DNA of 37,860 nucleotides. Source: Bacteroidales bacterium (lineage in GTDB: Bacteria > Bacteroidota > Bacteroidia > Bacteroidales > GCA-2748055). This document shows positions 33,244 to 37,860 of this stretch, one piece after another. The stretch's first letter is position 1. The number at the start of each line of letters is the position of its first letter. The DNA is taken from the NCBI GenBank assembly GCA_021740585.1, contig JAIOZM010000038.1, forward strand, positions 1 through 37,860. Direction: 5' to 3'. Below the pieces are notes generated by a model. That model ran no database searches, was not told the origin of the DNA, and was given only the letters and a program-made list of their open reading frames with translations. The translations under genes and the position numbers were made by a program.

Positions 33244-34347
33244 TTATTTCTTTACAAAATCAACTTCGTAAATTTTGGGCCAGTATTTTCCGGTTACAAA
33301 AATTCTTTTGTTTTGCTTATCGTAGGCAATCCCATTAAAATAATCTATTCTGGGATGTTTATCCTTTGCATCCAGAATGCCTGTCATATCAATTTTACCC
33401 AGCACCTTACCGTTGGTGGGATCAATCATTACAATCTCATTTGTTGTATAACGATTGGCATACAGGACACCGTCTATCAGCTCAAGTTCATTTAACAGAT
33501 TTACTTCTTTCTCATTATCAAAAACTTCAATTTTTTTGTCAACACTGAAATAAATTGTATCCATAAAATATATAATATGTGTACCATCACTCATAAGAAT
33601 ATTCACACCATCGTTGCAAAGGCCCCATCCTTCCTTATTTTGATAAAAGATTTTTCTTTCCTCCTCAAAACTATTTTCATTATACACAAATCCAACTTGT
33701 GACCGGTATGTTATCTGGTAAATCTTATTGTTGATGAGGGTAATACCTTCTCCAAAAAATTCGGAAGACAAATCTCTGTACTTAATAATGTCTCCTGTTT
33801 CCAGATTTACTTTTCGGATGGAAGACTCTCCGTTATTTCCGGTTCCCTCAAACAAAAAGCCTTCTGAATATTCCAATCCCTGGGTATAAGCACCTTTATC
33901 ATGCGGATAGGTTTTCTTAACTTTATACGTATAGTTCTCAGGAATAATATCCGACACAAACCTCATATTTATTGGAAGAGACTCGGTTTTTCCACCGGCA
34001 AAGGTTTTGATTTGCATTCTTCTCAATCCCGGTGCAAAAGATTTAACATCCAGGTTTGCTGCAAGCTTATCGTCAAATATTTTTTGCAACAAAACACCAT
34101 CAATTCTAACTTCAGCAGAATCTAAATAAATACTGTCGTTCAGTTTCCCGATGCTCAGATGTAAAACTTCAGCCGGATTAATATATTTTTGATTTTGCGG
34201 ACTAATAATCCTGAAATTTGAAGCTTCCTTAACCGGTTCTGAGGAATTATTGTTTTCGACAGTTTGGGTTCCGCTTTTTTCAGAATTACAGGAATGGCCG
34301 GAAAACAAAACCAATGCCGGAACTACCAGAAAAAATAATTTTCTCAT
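33244..34347 (-). CDS. Glutaminyl-peptide cyclotransferase, lipoprotein-like
   Basis: A 367-residue exported protein. The N-terminus is a signal peptide ending at Cys20 (GHSC), a loose lipobox that probably gives a lipoprotein. After about 100 residues of linker and a small beta domain, residues from about 125 form a five-bladed beta-propeller of the plant-type glutaminyl cyclase family (PF05096): YPHDKGAYTQGLEYSEGFLF is its signature, with EGWGLCNDG and ELELIDGVLYANRY later. Such enzymes turn N-terminal Gln into pyroglutamate, which protects exported proteins from aminopeptidases; in Bacteroidota this often follows signal peptidase II cleavage or Sec export. Its start codon overlaps the stop of the HAD gene by one base, implying coupling. 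Confidence 0.9.
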   Translation of the reverse strand: MRKLFFLVVPALVLFSGHSCNSEKSGTQTVENNNSSEPVKEASNFRIISPQNQKYINPAEVLHLSIGKLNDSIYLDSAEVRIDGVLLQKIFDDKLAANLDVKSFAPGLRRMQIKTFAGGKTESLPINMRFVSDIIPENYTYKVKKTYPHDKGAYTQGLEYSEGFLFEGTGNNGESSIRKVNLETGDIIKYRDLSSEFFGEGITLINNKIYQITYRSQVGFVYNENSFEEERKIFYQNKEGWGLCNDGVNILMSDGTHIIYFMDTIYFSVDKKIEVFDNEKEVNLLNELELIDGVLYANRYTTNEIVMIDPTNGKVLGKIDMTGILDAKDKHPRIDYFNGIAYDKQNKRIFVTGKYWPKIYEVDFVKK

Positions 34348-34766
34348 TAATTAAATAATTTTTTTAGAAGACTCTTCTTTTTTGAGTTCTTAAGCATTCT
34401 GAACTCCTCTTCCAGACCTGGATTCTCATCCGGGTGTAGCATAAAATATATTTCTCCCCATCCCGGAAACCCACCAATATTTCTGTCGTCGATAAAAATA
34501 TCCGCATTTATCTTTCGTGAAACCTCATTTTCATCGAACACTTCTTCGGGATAGTTTTTATTTACTGCATAAAACTCCACCCCGTTTTTCCGGCAAAACT
34601 CAACGGCTTCTTCCAATTCCTTCCCGACTCTGATTGTCCATAAAACCAACAGATGCCCTTGCTTCTGAAGTGCTTTTAGAGTGTCGAAGGCAAATAACAT
34701 TTCCTTACCTATTTCAGGATATTTATGCTCAACAATGGTGCCATCAAAATCTATAGAAATCTTCAT
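34347..34766 (-). CDS. Small HAD-superfamily hydrolase (BT0820-like)
   Basis: A 139-residue phosphatase-fold protein. Motif I is ISIDFDGTIVEH with nucleophile Asp6 and acid Asp8. LLVLWTIRVGKELEEAVEFC carries the motif II Thr. INADIFIDDRNIGG carries the motif IV acidic pair. There is no large cap domain. It resembles the Bacteroides BT0820 family, whose members are small cytoplasmic phosphatases of unclear substrate. Its stop (TAA) shares one base with the ATG of the glutaminyl cyclotransferase gene, so the two are translated together although no functional link is evident. A -7 box TATCTTTG lies 26 bases upstream. Confidence 0.9.
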   Translation of the reverse strand: MKISIDFDGTIVEHKYPEIGKEMLFAFDTLKALQKQGHLLVLWTIRVGKELEEAVEFCRKNGVEFYAVNKNYPEEVFDENEVSRKINADIFIDDRNIGGFPGWGEIYFMLHPDENPGLEEEFRMLKNSKKKSLLKKLFN

Positions 34767-34792
34767 TAATTGCTTAATTTTTAATATGTTTT

Positions 34793-34800
34793 CAAAGATA
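34793..34800 (-). promoter_or_regulatory. Probable -7 box for the HAD-cyclotransferase pair
   Basis: The minus strand reads TATCTTTG, an exact TAnnTTTG match, 26 bases before the HAD gene start at 34766 and after the cysK stop. No -33 match was found at the usual spacing. Confidence 0.5.
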
Positions 34801-34843
34801 AAAAAAATGTTAATATTTGCAGTGTAAAGACAAAGCTCATTGC

Positions 34844-35755
34844 CTAAAACAAATCATCGACAGACAAATATCTCTCTCCGGTATCGTATGCAAAAGTTAA
34901 AATCCTCGATCCGGTTTTAAATTTAGACAAAGATTTAGAAATTGCCGCCAGTGAAGCACCCGTTGATATTCCAATAAAAATCCCTTCTTCAAGAGCAGCT
35001 CTTCTGGTAAAAGAATAGGCCTCTTCCTTTGTAACTTTTATGCTTTCAGTTAAGATTGATGTGTCGAGATTCGCCGGAATAAAACCTGCTCCAATTCCCT
35101 GCAAAGGATGCGGTCCGGGGGCTCCTCCGCTGATTACTGCAGATAATTCAGGTTCTACGGCATAAATTAACAGCTTAGGAAATTTCTCCTTTAATACTCT
35201 CCCCACTCCGGAAATATGACCGCCGGTACCCACCCCGGTAATAAGGTAATCAAATCCCTGAGGAAAATCACGAATGATTTCCCGGGAAGTTGTTTTTTCA
35301 TGAGCTGCCGGGTTAGCCGGATTATCGAATTGAGATGGAATCCAGGCATTTGGTGTAGCATTCTTTAATTCATTTGCTTTCTGTATCGATCCCTTCATTC
35401 CTTCCGCCCGGGGGGTAAGAACAATTTCTGCGCCATAAGCTTGCATTATCTTTCGCCGTTCAAGCGACATTGACTCAGGCATAACCAGAATTACCCGATA
35501 ATTTTTCACTGCACAAACCAAAGCCAGACCAATACCGGTGTTCCCACTTGTCGGTTCAATAATCACCGAATCCTTATTCAGCAATCCATCCTTTTCAGCC
35601 TGCTCTATCATATTAAGCGCTATTCTGTCTTTAATGCTTCCTCCCGGATTACTTTTTTCAAGTTTAATCCACACTTCATAATTTGAAGGGAAAAGCTTTT
35701 GAAGCCTTATATGGGGTGAGTTTCCTATTGTTTCTAATATTGTATTTGCTTTCAT
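34844..35755 (-). CDS. cysK: Cysteine synthase A (O-acetylserine sulfhydrylase)
   Basis: A 303-residue PLP enzyme that makes cysteine from O-acetylserine and sulfide in the cytoplasm. The PLP Lys is Lys42 in [26 protein letters not shown] (substrate-binding loop) and [20 protein letters not shown] (phosphate-binding loop) are both intact, and [18 protein letters not shown] is the family's later signature. The length is typical. It is the second gene of a cysE-cysK pair with a 3-base gap, and its substrate is the product of cysE. CysM or a related beta-synthase is a less likely alternative name. Confidence 0.96.
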   Translation of the reverse strand: MKANTILETIGNSPHIRLQKLFPSNYEVWIKLEKSNPGGSIKDRIALNMIEQAEKDGLLNKDSVIIEPTSGNTGIGLALVCAVKNYRVILVMPESMSLERRKIMQAYGAEIVLTPRAEGMKGSIQKANELKNATPNAWIPSQFDNPANPAAHEKTTSREIIRDFPQGFDYLITGVGTGGHISGVGRVLKEKFPKLLIYAVEPELSAVISGGAPGPHPLQGIGAGFIPANLDTSILTESIKVTKEEAYSFTRRAALEEGIFIGISTGASLAAISKSLSKFKTGSRILTFAYDTGERYLSVDDLF

Positions 35756-35758
35756 GTT

Positions 35759-36592
35759 TTAAATGCTAAAATTAATGGGCTCTGTAAAATCTTTATTATC
35801 TCTTATGGTAATTTTATGTTGACCATAAACAACAGAATTTGGAGCAACCGATTGGGTCAGCCAAACATTTCCACCTATAATGGTATCGTGTCCAACAATG
35901 GTGTCGCCTCCAAGTATAGTGCTTCCCGCGTAAATAATCACATTATCTTCTATGGTGGGATGGCGCTTGCTATTCTTCATTTTTTTCTCCACATAAATGG
36001 CGCCCAGTGTTACCCCTTGATAAATCTTAACATTATCTCCAATTACGGCTGTTTCGCCTATTACTATTCCTGTTCCGTGATCCATGAAAAAGTTTTTTCC
36101 TATTTTTGCTCCCGGATTAATATCTATTCCAGTTTTTCCATGAACATATTCTGTCATCACCCGTGGAATTACCGGAACCTTTAATTTGTAAAGCAAATTT
36201 GCAAGTCGGTATGTGCACAGACTATAAAACCCCGGATAGCTTAAGATTACTTCCTCAACACAACTCGCTGCAGGGTCAGATTTATATAATGTATCTGCAT
36301 CTTTAAGCATTATTTTATACACTTCAGGGACTTTAAGAAAGAACTCTGCCGAAATCTCAGAGGGTTTCCTCATTAATTCTTTTTGCATAGGAATAAGAAG
36401 TTCCTTCAGCCTCAGTTGCATTCTTTCCATCCTGATTTCTATTTCCTGCAAACTAATATACTTATTAATTCTAATGGGAAACAGAAGATGTATCAAATCG
36501 TCAACAAAACTATGCGTGTCTACCATCGAAGGAACTTCACTGCAATAGCTCTGATTGATACTGTTTAAATATTGGGGAAATGATTCTTTCAT
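35759..36592 (-). CDS. cysE: Serine O-acetyltransferase (CysE/EpsC type)
   Basis: A 277-residue enzyme that acetylates serine with acetyl-CoA, the first step of cysteine synthesis. A helical N-terminal domain (about 1-140) precedes a left-handed beta-helix of hexapeptide repeats: IDINPGAKIGKNFFMDHGTG (156-175, catalytic His172), IVIGETAVIGDNVKIYQGVT, then a loop KKMKNSKRHPTIEDNVII. The C-terminal residue is Ile (…PINFSI), the residue that in other bacteria inserts into the CysK active site to form the cysteine synthase complex. This fits its position immediately upstream of cysK. The start is ATG 36592; a structured 300-base gap lies before it. Confidence 0.95.
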   Translation of the reverse strand: MKESFPQYLNSINQSYCSEVPSMVDTHSFVDDLIHLLFPIRINKYISLQEIEIRMERMQLRLKELLIPMQKELMRKPSEISAEFFLKVPEVYKIMLKDADTLYKSDPAASCVEEVILSYPGFYSLCTYRLANLLYKLKVPVIPRVMTEYVHGKTGIDINPGAKIGKNFFMDHGTGIVIGETAVIGDNVKIYQGVTLGAIYVEKKMKNSKRHPTIEDNVIIYAGSTILGGDTIVGHDTIIGGNVWLTQSVAPNSVVYGQHKITIRDNKDFTEPINFSI

Positions 36593-36895
36593 AAAAATGT
36601 CTTTTCAAAATTTATTTTATTTAATACTGACGCTTTATGACAATTTATATTTCCTTGAAAATCTCATTTCAAGTCAGTATTGCATAAAACATAGAAACTT
36701 TGTCAGATTTATTAATTACACAATTAGGTTTCAATATATACTATAAAGTGCCAAAAACTATACCAAAAGCTGATAATGCACTATATTCTGTATATTAGAA
36801 CAATTAATAATGCATTAAAGTTATTTTTATTTCTAATTGATGGATTTTAGGATAGTTGATTTAATTTTTTCAATTTTGGGAAACTTTTTAAAGCT
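36593..36895. promoter_or_regulatory. Divergent cysE/pssA control region with a composite inverted repeat
   Basis: There are 303 AT-rich bases with no coding frame. Near cysE, CTTGAAA (36654-36660) and TTTCAAG (36667-36673) form a 7-bp stem. Directly outside, AATACTGA (36623-36630) pairs with TCAGTATT (36674-36681), leaving a one-sided bulge of about 23 bases. In a cysE leader this would be a two-part RNA hairpin 30-90 bases before the start. For pssA, CAATTTTG (36871-36878) is a 7-of-8 match to the -7 box, 18 bases before the ATG. I recognise no known riboswitch. Confidence 0.4.
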
Positions 36896-37624
36896 ATGAA
36901 AAAAAATCTGCCAAATGCCATCACTATTCTGAATCTGGCTTCAGGAATTATGGGGATACTATTCCTCCTTCAGGGTAATATTTCTTATGCCATTTATATG
37001 ATTCTGTTTTCGTCTCTCTTTGATTTTCTGGATGGTACTGCAGCAAGATTATTGAAAGCATATTCTGATATTGGGAAAACCCTTGATTCATTAGCCGATG
37101 TGGTAAGTTTTGGAGTGCTTCCCGGTTTAATACTTTATTCCAGTTTGTCGACTGCCGGCGCCGAATCAGGATATTCAGCTTACCTGCCTTATGCCGGAGT
37201 TTTAGTCCCTGTTTTTGCGGCTATACGATTGGCAATTTTCGATAATGACACCAGGCAGAAAGAAAACTTCAGAGGACTCCCTGTGCCGGCAAATGCATTA
37301 TTCATCGGAGCCATGGCTTATATTTACGTTAATATACCTGATTCATTTTTACATTTCGACACAAGAAGTTTTGTTTACCTATGTATAGGAACGAGCATTC
37401 TTCAGGTCATAATGATTCCATTCATCTCCTTGAAATTTAAAGGAATGAATATTAAGACCAACCTCTATAAGTATTTAATTCTTATAATATCTATTCTGTT
37501 CATTGCCATCTTTAAATGGGAAGGCATTGCTCTTTCCTTAGGCTTTTATATTGCATTTTCAATCATTGCTGCCAAAAAAGAACCTGAACATCAGTTACCT
37601 GAAGAACAAATGACTGAAGAATAA
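36896..37624 (+). CDS. pssA: CDP-diacylglycerol-serine O-phosphatidyltransferase
   Basis: A 242-residue integral membrane enzyme that makes phosphatidylserine, precursor of phosphatidylethanolamine, from CDP-diacylglycerol and serine. The CDP-alcohol phosphotransferase motif is complete: Asp43, Asp46-Gly47, Ala50-Arg51, Gly60, Asp64 and Asp68 within DFLDGTAARLLKAYSDIG and KTLDSLADVVSFG. About six to eight hydrophobic segments follow, and the tail is acidic (KKEPEHQLPEEQMTEE). Length and order fit the type II, Bacillus-like PssA rather than the phosphatidylglycerophosphate synthases. No phosphatidylserine decarboxylase gene lies in the window. Confidence 0.93.
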   Translation: MKKNLPNAITILNLASGIMGILFLLQGNISYAIYMILFSSLFDFLDGTAARLLKAYSDIGKTLDSLADVVSFGVLPGLILYSSLSTAGAESGYSAYLPYAGVLVPVFAAIRLAIFDNDTRQKENFRGLPVPANALFIGAMAYIYVNIPDSFLHFDTRSFVYLCIGTSILQVIMIPFISLKFKGMNIKTNLYKYLILIISILFIAIFKWEGIALSLGFYIAFSIIAAKKEPEHQLPEEQMTEE

Positions 37625-37699
37625 GTCTGTTTTGTCTATGTCACGATTTCAGGTTTTGAGCGTCGCAAATTACTTGGAGCCATCAGGGAGCACGCAATA

Positions 37700-37749
37700 A
37701 ACAAGGCTTCAGCCCAATGTTATGCTTATGTCAAACCTGAACCCTTGTT
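37700..37749. repeat. Near-perfect 13-bp hairpin after pssA
   Basis: AACAAGGCTTCAG (37700-37712) and CTGAACCCTTGTT (37737-37749) pair at 12 of 13 positions around a 24-base loop, 75 bases after the pssA stop. It may be a terminator without a T-run, or part of a repeat next to the insertion sequence that starts just downstream. Confidence 0.45.
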
Positions 37750-37807
37750 ATTTCATAATATAGGTTGACGTAAAGTTTAGTTGAAAACTTTCGTAAATTT
37801 AGGAATT

Positions 37808-37860
37808 ATGAGAAGACAACAAAAAATTAGCAGGACATTTAGTACTGCTTTTAAAAAGGA
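37808..37860 (+). CDS. Start of a probable IS transposase (first 17 codons)
   Basis: An ATG at 37808 opens a frame that runs off the window, reading MRRQQKISRTFSTAFKK. The basic start with a short (Y/F)S-x-x-FKK pattern resembles the N-terminus of IS3-type OrfA helix-turn-helix proteins (…R..YS.EFK.E.V). The sequence before it (TTGACGTAAAGTTTAG, about 37764-37779) could be the element's left end. Both points are tentative because only 53 bases of the gene are visible. It is partial at its 3' end. Confidence 0.5.
   Translation, partial: MRRQQKISRTFSTAFKK

Overview
The window looks like ordinary chromosome from a low-GC member of the Bacteroidota, probably Bacteroidales or a close relative. 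Four things point there. Several promoters carry the phylum's -7 box TAnnTTTG. Shine-Dalgarno sequences are scarce and A-rich leaders are used instead. Gene pairs typical of the phylum are present (DUF4290-murA and parA-parB-DUF5683-lytic transglycosylase). MurA has Asp in place of the usual active-site Cys. No tRNA, rRNA, CRISPR array or prophage was seen.

Layout. 1-3844 (+): the 3' end of a UvrD/PcrA helicase, DUF4290-murA, and a thioredoxin-like lipoprotein with a clear terminator. 3845-4319: a gene-poor stretch holding a 42-codon, in-frame, internally deleted rubrerythrin remnant and a probable terminator. 4320-12970 (+): a signalling block of an orphan CheR methyltransferase, a triple-PAS protein with no output domain, a CACHE-HAMP-GAF hybrid kinase with four receivers, and a REC-PAS-kinase-REC protein. 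13102-14196 (+): a secreted GH20-like glycosidase. 14381-18613 (+): grpE-dnaJ followed by an ABC exporter ATPase and permease separated by a REP-like repeat. 18710-20808 (+): Ppx/GppA phosphatase and a sigma-54-type response regulator lacking a DNA-binding domain. 20991-22568 (+): an ArnT/PMT-like membrane glycosyltransferase.

From 31999 down to 22625 (-) runs a long co-directional series: parA, parB, DUF5683 protein, LysM lytic transglycosylase, SGNH hydrolase, MBOAT O-acyltransferase and a GT-C-like membrane protein. The last three look like a cell-surface glycan O-acylation and assembly set attached to the segregation and wall-remodelling genes. A five-copy 23-bp hairpin repeat lies between the SGNH and MBOAT genes. 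32236-33159 (+) is a diacylglycerol-kinase-family lipid kinase with a TTG start. 36592-33244 (-) holds cysE-cysK (cysteine synthesis), a small HAD phosphatase and a glutaminyl-peptide cyclotransferase. 36896-37624 (+) is pssA. The window ends in the first 17 codons of what is probably an insertion-sequence transposase.

Most genes are housekeeping. The parts most worth a second look are the CheR/PAS/hybrid-kinase block, in which CheR may methylate a kinase coiled coil rather than a chemoreceptor; the miniature rubrerythrin; the tandem hairpin repeat; and the sigma-54 activator without a helix-turn-helix.
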